DNA of 64,000 nucleotides from Microtetraspora sp. NBRC 16547 (lineage in GTDB: Bacteria > Actinomycetota > Actinomycetes > Streptosporangiales > Streptosporangiaceae): NCBI RefSeq assembly GCF_030268965.1, contig NZ_BSSE01000004.1, positions 124,001 to 188,000 on the forward strand, in the 5' to 3' direction. Below the pieces are notes generated by a model. That model was not told the DNA's origin and did no database searches. It saw only the letters and a program-made list of their open reading frames with translations. Position 1 is the first letter of the stretch. The number at the start of each line of letters is the position of its first letter. The position numbers and the translations under genes are program-made. Positions 17,574 to 27,220 of this stretch are shown one piece after another.

Positions 17574-18917
17574 TCAGCCCATCCCGGCGTACTGGCGAGG
17601 CCGCAGCGCCTGGGCGCGCAGCGCGGCCAGCGCGGCGGCCCGCCCCACGGCGGTGAGCTGCCACGGTGAGCGCCACGAGCAGCCGGTGCGCAGGTCGAGG
17701 GCGTCCAGGCGGCGCTGGAGCTCGCCCAGCGGGGCGGACAGGTCGAGCGGCACCACCCGCGCCCCCGCCGCCGACCGCCAGCCCTCGCCGTTGACGACCT
17801 CCAGGATCCGGTCCCGCAGCTCCTCGTACGGCAGGGCGGCGCCGTCGGCGAGCAGCATCAGCGCCGCCTCGCGCACGGAGATCTCGAAATCGTGCTCGCC
17901 CTTGGCCGGCGCGAGCAGCGCGTTCGTCGCCGCCGTCCACAGGCTCTCCGGCTGCCGGGCCAGGCCGCGCCCGGCCGGGGTCAGCACCAGCTTCCGGCCC
18001 GTACGGCGCAGCGCCCGCAGATCGTGGACGGCGATCTCCCTGAGCGTGGTCAGCGTGGGCACGTCGGCCTCGCCGCGGATGGAACCGGTCGTCATGGCGT
18101 CCCACCCGAACCGGTCGACGGACTCCGTCACCATGGCGCGGGAGACGTTGAACTTCTCGGTCAGCTTCACACCCTCGACGGCCATGCCGAGCAGCCACCA
18201 CAGCGGCTCCAGGTGCGGCTCCGCCGGGGCGGGGATGGGCGCGTGCAGCCGCACCTCGAACGGCTGGGCCAGCTCCCGGCGGGCGTTGCCGCGGCCGAGG
18301 ACCCAGCGGTTCAGCCGCTCCCCGTGGACGCGGTTCAGCCAGCAGTCGCCGCCGAGCTCGGGCCGGGGAGAGGTGAGCCAGCGCCGGGTCAGCGCCTCAC
18401 GGTCGCCCGGCTCGCCGGACATGATCGCCAGCTCCAGCGCGGCGGCGCACGCGACGTGCGCCCCCAGCTCCTCCGGCCCCATGATCGAGCTCCAGGCGAG
18501 CTCGGCGATGTCCGGCGGCAGCACGCCGGTGGCCTCCAGCGCCTGCTGGTAGGCCGCGGACCCGGCCTCCTCGCCGTCCCGGGCGTACGCCCGCAGGATC
18601 TGGGCGGTCGTCTGCGAGTCGCACAGCGCGGCGTAGCGGTCCATGCCGCCCAGCCGGAGCAACTGCCCGAGCGCCCGCGCGATCACCTGGCGGTCGCCCG
18701 TCACCTTGACCGGCAGCGTGTACCACAGGAACTCGCACACGTCGAGCTGGCTGATCGTCTCCAGCGCCTCACCGCCCGTCAGCCACTCGACGGCGACACG
18801 GGCCGGTTCTGCGGCCTGCGGCTCGGAGCGCTCCAGCTCGGCGAGAAGCGCGGCCACGTCAGGTGCGGGCATGACTCGCAGTCTGCCGTATTGCGCCCAT
18901 CGTCCGCGACGACCCAT
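17574..18917 (-). CDS. Conserved hypothetical protein (about 447 residues)
   Basis: Not recognised. The sequence looks soluble and globular. An N-terminal helical region (APDVAALLAELERSEPQAA) is followed by a long middle with a WWLLGMAVEGVKLTEKFNVS segment that could hold a helix-turn-helix. The LVLTPAGRGLARQPESLW stretch recalls the 'L-T-xx-G' wing seen in some pRiA4b ORF-3-type and winged-helix proteins. The C-terminus is Ala/Arg-rich. No signal peptide or membrane helix is visible. The start is ambiguous between ATG 18917 (behind GGTGGTGGCG) and ATG 18872. It follows the O-mannosyltransferase gene on the same strand with a gap of about 40 bp and may be co-transcribed, without implying a shared function. 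Confidence 0.6.
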   Translation of the reverse strand: MGRRGRWAQYGRLRVMPAPDVAALLAELERSEPQAAEPARVAVEWLTGGEALETISQLDVCEFLWYTLPVKVTGDRQVIARALGQLLRLGGMDRYAALCDSQTTAQILRAYARDGEEAGSAAYQQALEATGVLPPDIAELAWSSIMGPEELGAHVACAAALELAIMSGEPGDREALTRRWLTSPRPELGGDCWLNRVHGERLNRWVLGRGNARRELAQPFEVRLHAPIPAPAEPHLEPLWWLLGMAVEGVKLTEKFNVSRAMVTESVDRFGWDAMTTGSIRGEADVPTLTTLREIAVHDLRALRRTGRKLVLTPAGRGLARQPESLWTAATNALLAPAKGEHDFEISVREAALMLLADGAALPYEELRDRILEVVNGEGWRSAAGARVVPLDLSAPLGELQRRLDALDLRTGCSWRSPWQLTAVGRAAALAALRAQALRPRQYAGMG

Positions 18918-18958
18918 GGTCACGCGCCACCACCCCCTGGGACCAACCATACGAGGGC

Positions 18959-20572
18959 CTAGATCCAGCCCTTCGCGCCGCCGAAGAGCATGCGGGCGAG
19001 CCAGTCCGGGTACGGGATGACTTCGGCGGCGATGACGGGGTAGAGCCAGGCGAAGTTCGCCAGCGCGAGCAGCGCGAAGACGCCGACGCCCACCGCCCCG
19101 GCCAGCCGCCGCCGTTGCGGCGCGTCCGCGGGCCCCAAGATCAGGCCGCAGGCCAGCACGATCGCGAGGATCATGAACGGCAGCAGCGGGATCGCGTAGT
19201 ACAGGAACATCGTCCGGTTGTCGACGATCGCGTAGTAGAACCACGGCAGCCAGCCCGCGGCGTACGCCAGCAGCACCGCGCCGGCTCGCCAGTCACGGGT
19301 CGCCACGTACCACGCGATCATGCCGATCAGCGCGGCCAGGGCGCCGTACCAGATCACCGGAGTGCCGGTGCCGAGAATCGCCTGCGAGCAGCTGGCGGCG
19401 CCGCAGCTCGTGGGCGTCTCGTAGAAGAACGCCACCGGCCGCAGCAGCAGGGGCCAACTCCACGGTTCCGACTGGTAGTTGTGCGGGGTCGACAGGTTGG
19501 TGTGGGAGCCCAGCATCTGCAGCTGGTAGCCCACCCAGGAGCGCATCGAGTCCACGATGAAGAAGACCGGCCCCTGCGAGGTGGCCTGGTCCCAGTGCCG
19601 GTCCCACCCCTTGTCGGTGAAGAACCAGCCGCCGAACGAGACCACGTAGGTCACGAGCGGCACCAGGCCCATCCACACCGCCGCCAGCGGCAGCTCCAGC
19701 CGGAAGGTCTCGCGGTACGGCCGGCGCAGGCCCGTGGCACGCCGGGCGCCCGCGTCCCAGACCAGCGACATGATCGCGAAGGCGGCGATGAAGAAGATCG
19801 CCGTCCACTTGGTCGCCAGGCCCGCGCCCAGGCACAGCCCGGCCGCGAGCCGCCACGGACGCCACCCGAGCCGGGGGCCGGCGTCGAGCGAGGCGGCGGA
19901 CTCGCGCCACTCGACCAGGGCCTGCCGCGTCCGGTCCCGGTCGACGACCAGGCAGGCGAAGCCGGCCAGGACCCAGAACATCAGGAAGATGTCCAGCAGC
20001 GCCGATCGGGACAGCACGAAGTGCAGCGCGTCCAGGGAGAGAAGGAGGCCGGCGAGACAGCCGAGCAGGGTGGAGCGGGTCATCCTGCGGGCCACCCGGG
20101 CGAGGATGAGGATCGACAGCGACCCGATCACCGCGGCGGCGAACCGCCAGCCGAAGGGGTTCAGCCCGAAGAGCGACTCGCCGATCCCGATCATCCACTT
20201 GCCGAGCGGCGGGTGCACCACGTACGCGGCGCAATCGCTGACCTGCTCACATGTCTTGAAGATGTCGGTGCTGCCGGAGATCATCAGCTTGTCGGCGTTC
20301 TCGACGAACTGCCGCTCCGCGCCGTACTTGATGGTCGCGAAGGCGTCCTTGGCGTAGTACGTCTCGTCGAAGACGACCGCCTTGGGAGTGGCCAGGTGAT
20401 AAAAGCGCAGGAACGCGCCGAACACTGTCACGATCAGCGGGCCGAGCCAGCCCCACAGGACGCTGCCGGGCATCGGAGGCACCAGCCGTTCACGCAAGGA
20501 CATCCGCGAAGCGTCGTCATGCGCCCCGTCGGCATGCTCGAACGCCTGCTGGGAGAAGTCTGTCACGGCCAC
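18959..20572 (-). CDS. Protein O-mannosyltransferase (PMT, GT39)
   Basis: A 537-residue multi-spanning enzyme that transfers mannose from polyprenyl-phosphate-mannose to Ser/Thr of proteins during Sec export. The first extracytoplasmic loop has the catalytic acidic pair VVFDETYYAKDA. Further family landmarks are AYVVHPPLGKWMIGIGESLF, LDALHFVLSRSALLDIFLMFW, SWVGYQLQMLGSHTN and the C-terminal PMT_4TMC helices (TMFLYYAIPLLPFMILA). It starts at GTG 20572. The position divergent from rsmI is conserved in many Actinomycetota. The mannosyl donor would be made by a Ppm1-type GT2; the GT2 at 23097 is a membrane-anchored candidate for a related step. The secreted S/T/P-rich protein at 32596 is a plausible client. 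Confidence 0.92.
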   Translation of the reverse strand: MAVTDFSQQAFEHADGAHDDASRMSLRERLVPPMPGSVLWGWLGPLIVTVFGAFLRFYHLATPKAVVFDETYYAKDAFATIKYGAERQFVENADKLMISGSTDIFKTCEQVSDCAAYVVHPPLGKWMIGIGESLFGLNPFGWRFAAAVIGSLSILILARVARRMTRSTLLGCLAGLLLSLDALHFVLSRSALLDIFLMFWVLAGFACLVVDRDRTRQALVEWRESAASLDAGPRLGWRPWRLAAGLCLGAGLATKWTAIFFIAAFAIMSLVWDAGARRATGLRRPYRETFRLELPLAAVWMGLVPLVTYVVSFGGWFFTDKGWDRHWDQATSQGPVFFIVDSMRSWVGYQLQMLGSHTNLSTPHNYQSEPWSWPLLLRPVAFFYETPTSCGAASCSQAILGTGTPVIWYGALAALIGMIAWYVATRDWRAGAVLLAYAAGWLPWFYYAIVDNRTMFLYYAIPLLPFMILAIVLACGLILGPADAPQRRRLAGAVGVGVFALLALANFAWLYPVIAAEVIPYPDWLARMLFGGAKGWI

Positions 20573-20659
20573 CTGGACAGACTACTGTCGAGTCTCTGTC
20601 GCGACCATGAAGTTCAGGTCGATTAGCGGCATCCAAGTCTTCAATGATGAACGTTTCAT

Positions 20660-21493
20660 ATGGTGGGATACGTGCTAATTCTGGCGGGAGCTCCGATCGG
20701 CCAGGTGGGGGACGCCTCTCCGCGACTGCGGGAGGCGTTGGAGACGGCCGGTGTGATCGCGGCGGAGGACACGCGGCGGCTCAGACGCCTCGCCTCCGAT
20801 CTCGGCGTGACCGTGACCGGACGGGTGGTCTCCTACTACGACGCCAACGAGGCCGCGCGCTCCAAGGAACTCCTGGAGGAGCTGCTCCAGGGTGAGACCG
20901 TGCTCGTGATCACCGACGCCGGGATGCCGGGGGTCTCCGACCCGGGATACCGGCTTACCCGGCTCGCCGTGGACGCGGGCGTCCGCGTCACCGCGCTGCC
21001 CGGCCCGTCCGCCGTCACCACCGCTCTGGCGATCTCGGGCCTGCCCAGCGACCGGTTCTGCTTCGAGGGCTTCCCGCCGCGCAAGCCCGGCGAGCGGTCC
21101 CGGCGGCTGGCCGGCCTGGCCCGCGAGGAGCGCACCATGGTGTTCTTCGAGGCGCCGCACCGCCTGCACTCCTGCCTGTCCGCCATGGCCGAGGCGTTCG
21201 GCGCCGACCGCCAGGCCGCCGTCTGCCGCGAGCTCACCAAGACCTACGAGGAGGTACGGCGCGGCACCCTGGCCGAGCTGACCGAATGGGCCGCGGGCGA
21301 GGTCAGGGGAGAGATCACCCTCGTCGTCGCCGGACACGCCCCCGAAGCCGTCGAGCCGGACCTCGACGACCTCGCCGACGAGGTCGCCCGGCGCGAGGCC
21401 ACGGGCGTTCCCCGCAAGCAGGCCATCGTCGACGTCGCGAAATCCGCCGGGATCTCCAAGCGCGACCTCTACAACCACATCCACGGCGCCTGA
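20660..21493 (+). CDS. rsmI: 16S rRNA (cytidine-1402-2'-O)-methyltransferase
   Basis: SAM-dependent tetrapyrrole-methylase-fold enzyme that 2'-O-methylates C1402 in the decoding centre. The 277 residues carry the family motifs LILAGAPIGQVGDASPRL (usually 'TPIGN'), AAEDTRRLRRLASDLG, VITDAGMPGVSDPGYRL, ALPGPSAVTTALAISGLP and FFEAPHRL. A C-terminal helical domain ends in KQAIVDVAKSAGISKRDLYN. The ATG at 20660 has only a weak ribosome site. It is transcribed away from the O-mannosyltransferase gene. Confidence 0.93.
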   Translation: MVGYVLILAGAPIGQVGDASPRLREALETAGVIAAEDTRRLRRLASDLGVTVTGRVVSYYDANEAARSKELLEELLQGETVLVITDAGMPGVSDPGYRLTRLAVDAGVRVTALPGPSAVTTALAISGLPSDRFCFEGFPPRKPGERSRRLAGLAREERTMVFFEAPHRLHSCLSAMAEAFGADRQAAVCRELTKTYEEVRRGTLAELTEWAAGEVRGEITLVVAGHAPEAVEPDLDDLADEVARREATGVPRKQAIVDVAKSAGISKRDLYNHIHGA

Positions 21494-21515
21494 TCGCCGG
21501 GCCTCCGCCCGCCGG

Positions 21516-22988
21516 CTACGCGGCGGGCGTGGACTTCCCGCGCGGCAGTCGTACGTGCCTGAGGGAGATGGCGGCGGCGATGCAGGCGAGGGGGACGGCG
21601 GGGAGCAGGTAGCGGTAGTCGAACTCCGCCGTCGCCGCCGGGGCCAGGATGAGTCCCACCGCGCCGAGCCAGGGCAGCAGCACCGGGCCGCCCAGCTTGC
21701 GCCAGCGGACCGCCACGCCGTAGAGGCCGGCCAGCAGGAGCAGGCCGAGCACGGTGCCCGGCAGCCGCACGACCTTCTGGTAACCGATCATGATGTCGGA
21801 CCACGGCTTCACCTCGCGCGTGGCGGCCGGGCCGTTCTCGTACCGCTCGGCGTCCCGGTCCGTCTGGCCGAGATAGGACGTCCAGGAAGGCAGCTTCTGC
21901 GTGTAGTAGTTGCCGAACTGGTACTGCAGGTACGTCTTGGCGTCCGGGAACAGCGGGCGCCCCCAGCCGAAGGCGCGGAAGAAGTCCTTGGCCACGGCGG
22001 CGAGGTAGTCCCCGGGCTGCGAGAGGATCGCCTTCTTCGCGAACGCGCTCGCGTTGGCGTTGATCTCCGGGGTGAACTTCATGCCCGAGCCGAACACGTG
22101 GAGCTGGTTCTGGTCGTCCCACCACAGGTACGCCTGTGCCGTACGGCCCCGCTCGGCCGGCGGCGTGTTGATGCACAGGAGGGCGAGCTCCAGCTCCTCG
22201 CGCTTGTCGAGGTTCATCTTGTGGCAGTCGGCGAAGAGCGCGGTCCGCATGTAGAGGATCACGCCGTCGCTGTTGGTCATCGCGAACTGCCCGTTGACCG
22301 CCTTGAACCACCCCATGTACGCCAGGACGGGCAGCGCACAGGCTGCGATCATCGCGAAGATCGGCTTCCACCCGGCCCGCTTGACCAGCAGGTAGACCAC
22401 GACCAGGGCGAGGATCGGCAGGCCGATGCTGCGCGTCAGCGCCGTCAGCGCGAGCAGCGCCCCGATGACGGCTCCCATCCGCCAGGACATCGTCCTGTGC
22501 CACAGGACGAGCGTGATGACGGCCACGACCAGCAGGGTGAACATCGAGTCCGACATGATGAGCTGTTCGAGCTGGATCTGGTACGCGTCGAACAGCACCG
22601 GCGCGGCCGCGAGGGTCGCCCCCCAGCCGGGCAGACCGAATTTCCTGGTCAGCAACACGTAGATCAGCACGCCCGCGGCCAGGCCCATCAGGTGCTGGGT
22701 GAACACGACGAACGCGAAGCTGTGCACCGGCTTGAGCAGCAGGAGCCAGAAGCCGTAGCCGTCCGGGCGGATCGGATGCGGCCGCGGGTGCAACGCCACG
22801 GAGACGTAGTCGTAGGAGTCGTTGAACCACATGGCGGGGCCGAAACCGAGCATGGTGACGACCCGCAGGAGTGCCCCGAGTCCCAAGGCCACCGCGAACA
22901 CCCGGTGGCGGGCGAGCACCGCCAGAAGGCGCTTCCACCTGCCAGCAGGGGGGGCGTCTAATGCCGAAGGCTCCGCAACCGCGACCAT
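21516..22988 (-). CDS. Integral membrane glycosyltransferase-like protein (GT-C fold, ArnT/PMT-like)
   Basis: About 490 residues with 10-11 hydrophobic helices in two clusters separated by a large soluble loop (about 250-390). The first loop carries an acidic NDSYDYVSVAL motif in the place where GT-C enzymes keep their catalytic acid. A segment DAYQIQLEQLIMSDSMFTLL follows that resembles PMT/ArnT proteins. These use polyprenyl-phosphate sugars on the outer face of the membrane. ATG 22988 (MVAVAEPSALD) is preferred over an in-frame ATG 14 codons upstream. The gene converges on rsmI (23-bp gap) and diverges from the membrane GT2 at 23097, which could supply its lipid-linked donor. Sugar and acceptor are unknown. 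Confidence 0.7.
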   Translation of the reverse strand: MVAVAEPSALDAPPAGRWKRLLAVLARHRVFAVALGLGALLRVVTMLGFGPAMWFNDSYDYVSVALHPRPHPIRPDGYGFWLLLLKPVHSFAFVVFTQHLMGLAAGVLIYVLLTRKFGLPGWGATLAAAPVLFDAYQIQLEQLIMSDSMFTLLVVAVITLVLWHRTMSWRMGAVIGALLALTALTRSIGLPILALVVVYLLVKRAGWKPIFAMIAACALPVLAYMGWFKAVNGQFAMTNSDGVILYMRTALFADCHKMNLDKREELELALLCINTPPAERGRTAQAYLWWDDQNQLHVFGSGMKFTPEINANASAFAKKAILSQPGDYLAAVAKDFFRAFGWGRPLFPDAKTYLQYQFGNYYTQKLPSWTSYLGQTDRDAERYENGPAATREVKPWSDIMIGYQKVVRLPGTVLGLLLLAGLYGVAVRWRKLGGPVLLPWLGAVGLILAPAATAEFDYRYLLPAVPLACIAAAISLRHVRLPRGKSTPAA

Positions 22989-23096
22989 GGTTACAGAATG
23001 CCAGCCGTTTCGGTGACTTGCCCCGGGCACCTCCGGACAGAGGGCATCATGGTTGACTACTTAGGGCGATCACAAATGTAGACGAAGGGTTGCGAC

Positions 23097-24371
23097 ATGG
23101 AACTGACCGTAGTCATGCCCTGCCTCAATGAGGCCGAGACCGTCGAGACATGTGTCCGCAAAGCACTTGCCTGCATGCGTGAGAACGGCATCGACGGTGA
23201 AGTCGTGATCGCCGACAACGGAAGCACCGACGGGTCGCAGCAGCTCGCCCGCGACGCGGGCGCGCGCGTGGTCCACATCGACGCCAAGGGGTACGGCAAC
23301 GCCCTCATAGGCGGCATCCGGGCCGCCCGCGGCAAGTACGTGATCATGGGCGACGCGGACGACTCGTACGATTTCACCAATTTAATGCCGTTTGTTGAGG
23401 AGTTGCGGGCCGGCGGTGAGCTGGTCATGGGCAACCGGTTCAGGGGTGGGATCGCCCCCGGCGCGATGCCCCCGCTGCACCGCTACCTCGGCAACCCGGT
23501 CCTGTCGTTCATCGGCCGGCTGTTCTTCCCCAGCGCCATCGGCGACTTCCACTGCGGGCTGCGCGGCTTCCGCCGGGACTCGATCCTCCGGCTCGGCCTG
23601 CAGACCGGTGGCATGGAGTTCGCCTCCGAGATGGTGGTCAAGGCCACCCTGCAGGGGCTCGACGTCCGCGAGGTGCCCACGACGCTCTCGCCCGACGGCC
23701 GCTCCCGCCCGCCGCACCTGCGCTCCTGGCGGGACGGCTGGCGCCACCTGCGCTTCCTCATGCTGTACAGCCCGCGGTGGCTGTTCTTCATCCCCGGCAT
23801 GGCGCTCATGGCCATCGGCCTGATCATGGGCGCGGCGCTGACTTTCGGCCCCGTCTACATCGGCAAGCTCGCCTTCGACGTCGACACCCTGGTCGGGGCG
23901 TCCGCCATGGTGGTGATCGGCTTCCAGGCGGTGCTGTTCGCCCTGTTCACCAAGGTGTACGCCGCCGAGGAGGGCTTCCTCCCCGAGGACAGACGCGTAC
24001 GCAAGCTGGTGGACATCGTCAGCCTGGAGAAGGGCCTCGTCGCGGGCGGCCTGCTCGCCCTCGGCGGTCTCGTCGGCCTGGTCGCGTCGCTGGCCCACTG
24101 GGGAGGCAGGGGCTTCGGCGAGCTGATCCCGGCCGAGTCGCTGCGCCTCGTCGTGCCGTCGGCGACCGCGTTCGTCATGAGCTTCCAGACCATCTTCGCG
24201 TCGCTGTTCATCAGCATCCTCGGCATCCGCCGTTCGAAGGAGACCCCGGCCGACATCGCCGCCTCCGCCGCCGAGGAGGCGGCCGAGGCCGTCACCCGCG
24301 CGTCCGCCGCGGAGCAGGCCGCTGGCTCCGCCGAGATCGACACCCGCGAGTCCGCCCGGCCCGGCGCCTAG
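23097..24371 (+). CDS. Membrane-anchored family 2 glycosyltransferase (polyprenyl-phosphate type)
   Basis: The N-terminal 230 residues form a GT-A domain: VVMPCLNEAETVETCV, IADNGSTDGSQQLA, metal-binding DADDSYDF and acceptor-side IGDFHCGLRGFRRDS. About four membrane helices follow (WLFFIPGMALMAIGLIMG onward), then a hydrophilic Ala/Glu-rich tail. This is the dolichyl/undecaprenyl-phosphate glucose or mannose synthase architecture, loading a sugar onto a lipid carrier on the cytosolic face. It lies divergently from a GT-C membrane protein that would use such a donor. ATG 23097 is preceded by a weak site. A strong hairpin closes the transcript. Confidence 0.85.
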   Translation: MELTVVMPCLNEAETVETCVRKALACMRENGIDGEVVIADNGSTDGSQQLARDAGARVVHIDAKGYGNALIGGIRAARGKYVIMGDADDSYDFTNLMPFVEELRAGGELVMGNRFRGGIAPGAMPPLHRYLGNPVLSFIGRLFFPSAIGDFHCGLRGFRRDSILRLGLQTGGMEFASEMVVKATLQGLDVREVPTTLSPDGRSRPPHLRSWRDGWRHLRFLMLYSPRWLFFIPGMALMAIGLIMGAALTFGPVYIGKLAFDVDTLVGASAMVVIGFQAVLFALFTKVYAAEEGFLPEDRRVRKLVDIVSLEKGLVAGGLLALGGLVGLVASLAHWGGRGFGELIPAESLRLVVPSATAFVMSFQTIFASLFISILGIRRSKETPADIAASAAEEAAEAVTRASAAEQAAGSAEIDTRESARPGA

Positions 24372-24386
24372 CCACCGCGCCCCCCG

Positions 24387-24410
24387 CCCGGCCGATCAGG
24401 ATCGGCCGGG
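24387..24410 (+). terminator. Hairpin terminator after the GT2 gene
   Basis: Perfect 11-bp stem, CCCGGCCGATC and GATCGGCCGGG, with a 2-base loop, 16 bp after the stop codon. There is no T-tract, which is common for high-GC actinobacterial terminators. Confidence 0.65.
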
Positions 24411-24436
24411 CCCGCGATCGGCGGCCCTGTAATCGG

Positions 24437-24466
24437 TTCGAGACGCTGCGCCGAGGGCTCTAGTCT
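24437..24466 (+). promoter_or_regulatory. Predicted housekeeping promoter of metG
   Basis: TTCGAG, 18 bases, then TAGTCT fits the actinobacterial principal sigma pattern (-10 TAgnnT). The -10 ends seven bases before the metG ATG, so the message would be leaderless or nearly so. Confidence 0.4.
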
Positions 24467-24473
24467 TGGAGCC

Positions 24474-26258
24474 ATGTCCCAGCACATCTTGACCGCCGTC
24501 GCGTGGCCCTACGCCAACGGCCCTCGCCACATCGGGCACGTCTCAGGGTTCGGCGTGCCGTCCGACGTCTTCAGCCGCTACCAGCGGATGGCGGGCAACA
24601 AGGTGCTGATGGTCTCCGGGACGGACGAGCACGGCACGCCCATCCAGGTCCAGGCCGACAAGGAGGGGCTGACCGCCCGCCAGCTCGCCGACCGCTACAA
24701 CCGGGTGATCGCCGAGGACCTGACCGGCCTCGGCCTTTCGTACGACCTGTTCACCCGGACCACCACCGGCAATCACTACGCCGTGGCGCAGGAGATCTTT
24801 CTCGGGCTGTACAAAAACGGCTACATCTTCCCCAAGACCACGATGGGTGCCATCTCCCCGTCCACCGGGCGCACCCTCCCCGACCGCTATATCGAGGGCA
24901 CCTGCCCGATCTGCGGATACGACGGGGCACGCGGTGACCAGTGTGACAACTGCGGCAACCAGCTCGACCCGATCGACCTGATCAACCCGAAGTCCCGCAT
25001 CAACGGCGAGTCCCCGGCGTTCGTCGAGACCGAGCACTTCATGCTCGACCTGCCCGCGTTCTCCGAGGCGCTCGGCACCTGGCTGCAGTCCAAGCAGGGC
25101 GAGTGGCGGCCCAACGTGCTGAAGTTCTCGCTCAACCTCCTCGGCGACCTCCAGCCGCGCGCGATCAGCCGCGACCTCGACTGGGGCGTGCCGATCCCGC
25201 TGGACGGCTGGCGCGACCGGGGCGACAAGCGGCTCTACGTCTGGTTCGACGCCGTCATCGGCTATCTCTCCGCCTCCATCGAGTGGGCCAAGCGCAGCGG
25301 CGACCCGGACGCCTGGCGTCAGTGGTGGCAGAACCCCGACGCCCGCGGTTACTACTTCATGGGCAAGGACAACATCGTCTTCCACTCCGAGATCTGGCCG
25401 GCGATGCTCCTCGGCTACAACGGCGAGGGCGCGCGGGGCGGCGCGGTCGGCTCCCTCGGCAAGCTCTCCCTGCCGTCCGAGGTGGTGTCGAGCGAGTTCC
25501 TGACGATGGAGGGCCGCAAGTTCTCCTCCTCCCGCCAGATCGTGATCTACGTCCGCGACTTCCTGGCCCGATACTCCGCCGACGCGCTGCGCTACTACAT
25601 CGCGGTCGCCGGCCCGGAGAACCAGGACACCGACTTCACCTGGTCCGAGTTCGTCAACCGCAACAACGGCGAGTTGGTGGCGGCCTGGGGCAACCTGGTC
25701 AACCGGTCGATCTCGATGGCGGCGAAGAACTTCGGTGCGATCCCGGAGGCGGGCGACCTCACCGACGCCGACCGCGCCATGCTGGAGCTGTCCAGGAACG
25801 CCTTCCCCAAGGTCGGCGCCGAGCTCGGCCGGTCCCGGTTCAAGAACGCCGTGACCGAGGCGTTCGACGTGGTCCGCGAGGCCAACAAGTACCTCGCTGA
25901 GCAGGAGCCCTGGAAGATCAAGGACGACCCGGAGCGGCAGAAATCGATCCTGCACGTCGCGCTCCAGGTCGTGGACGACGCCAAGACGATGCTCACGCCG
26001 TTCCTGCCCACCTCGTCCAACAAGATCTTCCAGATGCTCGGCGGCGAGGGCGTCTGGACCGGCATGCCGGAGATCCGCGAGGTCAACGAGGACGGCGGCC
26101 CCGACTACCCCGTGATCACCGGTGCGTACGACGAGGGCGCCGCGCGCTGGGAGCACAGGCCGATCCAGGCGGGTGTCCCGCTCGCGCCCCCGACCCCGTT
26201 GTTCGCCAAGCTCGACCCCAAGATCGTCGATGAAGAGCTCGCCCGGCTTGGCGACTGA
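24474..26258 (+). CDS. metG: Methionyl-tRNA synthetase
   Basis: Class I aminoacyl-tRNA synthetase charging tRNA-Met. The 594 residues show the HIGH motif at 19-22 ([12 protein letters not shown]). A four-cysteine zinc knuckle [19 protein letters not shown] identifies the MetRS1 type. The KMSKS loop appears as KFSSS at about residue 349. The helical anticodon-binding domain follows. There is no C-terminal tRNA-binding (EMAP) domain, as usual for this subgroup. tatD begins 22 bp downstream, forming the conserved metG-tatD-rsmA run. Confidence 0.96.
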   Translation: MSQHILTAVAWPYANGPRHIGHVSGFGVPSDVFSRYQRMAGNKVLMVSGTDEHGTPIQVQADKEGLTARQLADRYNRVIAEDLTGLGLSYDLFTRTTTGNHYAVAQEIFLGLYKNGYIFPKTTMGAISPSTGRTLPDRYIEGTCPICGYDGARGDQCDNCGNQLDPIDLINPKSRINGESPAFVETEHFMLDLPAFSEALGTWLQSKQGEWRPNVLKFSLNLLGDLQPRAISRDLDWGVPIPLDGWRDRGDKRLYVWFDAVIGYLSASIEWAKRSGDPDAWRQWWQNPDARGYYFMGKDNIVFHSEIWPAMLLGYNGEGARGGAVGSLGKLSLPSEVVSSEFLTMEGRKFSSSRQIVIYVRDFLARYSADALRYYIAVAGPENQDTDFTWSEFVNRNNGELVAAWGNLVNRSISMAAKNFGAIPEAGDLTDADRAMLELSRNAFPKVGAELGRSRFKNAVTEAFDVVREANKYLAEQEPWKIKDDPERQKSILHVALQVVDDAKTMLTPFLPTSSNKIFQMLGGEGVWTGMPEIREVNEDGGPDYPVITGAYDEGAARWEHRPIQAGVPLAPPTPLFAKLDPKIVDEELARLGD

Positions 26259-26280
26259 TCAGGTAGGAGATCCACGCCCG

Positions 26281-27138
26281 ATGTCCCGGGAAGCGCCCGC
26301 GATGCCCGAGCCGCTGGCCGCGGAGGTGTTCGACAGCCACTGTCACCTCGACATCATGGTGGGCGACCGCACGGCGTCCTCCGGCGATCCGGTCGCGCTC
26401 GCCGCGCAGGCCGCGGGCGCGTCGGTCGAGGCCATCCTGGCGGACGCCCGCCAGGTCGGCGTGACCCGACTGGTGACGATCGGATACGACCTGCGCTCGT
26501 CCCGCTGGGGCGCCGAGGTCGCCCGGGAGCACGACGGCGTCTACGCGGGCGTGGCCATCCACCCCAACGAGGCCCACGCCGCCACGCCGGAGGCGCTGGC
26601 CGAGATCGAGGAGCTGGCGCGGCTGCCGCACGTGCGGGCCGTGGGGGAGACCGGGCTCGACTACTTCCGCGACTGGGCCTCCCGCGACGACCAGCACGCG
26701 AGCTTCCGGGCGCACATCGAGATCGCCAAGCGGACCGGCAAGGCGCTGGTCATCCACGACCGTGACGCCCACGACGACGTGCTCGGCGTCCTCGCTGACC
26801 AGGGGGCGCCGGACATCGTGGTCTTCCACAGCTTCTCCGGCGACGGCGAGATGGCCAAGAAGTGCTCCGACGCCGGATATTTCATGTCTTTTTCCGGTCC
26901 GGTGACGTACAAGAACGCCGGATATCTCCGCGAGGCGGCACGGGTGGCTCCCGCCGAGCTCATCCTCGTGGAGACCGACGCGCCCTACCTCCCGCCGACC
27001 CCGCACCGGGGCAAGCCGAACGCGCCCTACCTGATCCCGCTGACCCTGCGCTGCCTGGCCGAGGTCAGAGGTACGGACGTCGCCGACCTCGCCGGGACCA
27101 TCATGACCAACGGTGAGACCGCCTTCGGCGCGTGGTGA
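26281..27138 (+). CDS. tatD: TatD-family metal-dependent deoxyribonuclease
   Basis: TIM-barrel hydrolase of 285 residues. Metal ligands are visible in order: [39 protein letters not shown] and [11 protein letters not shown]. TatD enzymes are 3'-5' exonucleases implicated in DNA repair and fragment turnover. ATG 26281 was chosen because GTAGGAG precedes it; the frame opens further upstream inside metG. In many related actinobacteria a resuscitation-promoting-factor gene lies between tatD and rsmA. Here only 82 bp separate them. Confidence 0.93.
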   Translation: MSREAPAMPEPLAAEVFDSHCHLDIMVGDRTASSGDPVALAAQAAGASVEAILADARQVGVTRLVTIGYDLRSSRWGAEVAREHDGVYAGVAIHPNEAHAATPEALAEIEELARLPHVRAVGETGLDYFRDWASRDDQHASFRAHIEIAKRTGKALVIHDRDAHDDVLGVLADQGAPDIVVFHSFSGDGEMAKKCSDAGYFMSFSGPVTYKNAGYLREAARVAPAELILVETDAPYLPPTPHRGKPNAPYLIPLTLRCLAEVRGTDVADLAGTIMTNGETAFGAW

Positions 27139-27220
27139 GCCCGCTCCGCCATCCCATGAGCCCGTGCGCGGGCGAGCCGGACGGCAAGAGGACATGCTCC
27201 GATGCCGGACACTGGATGCC

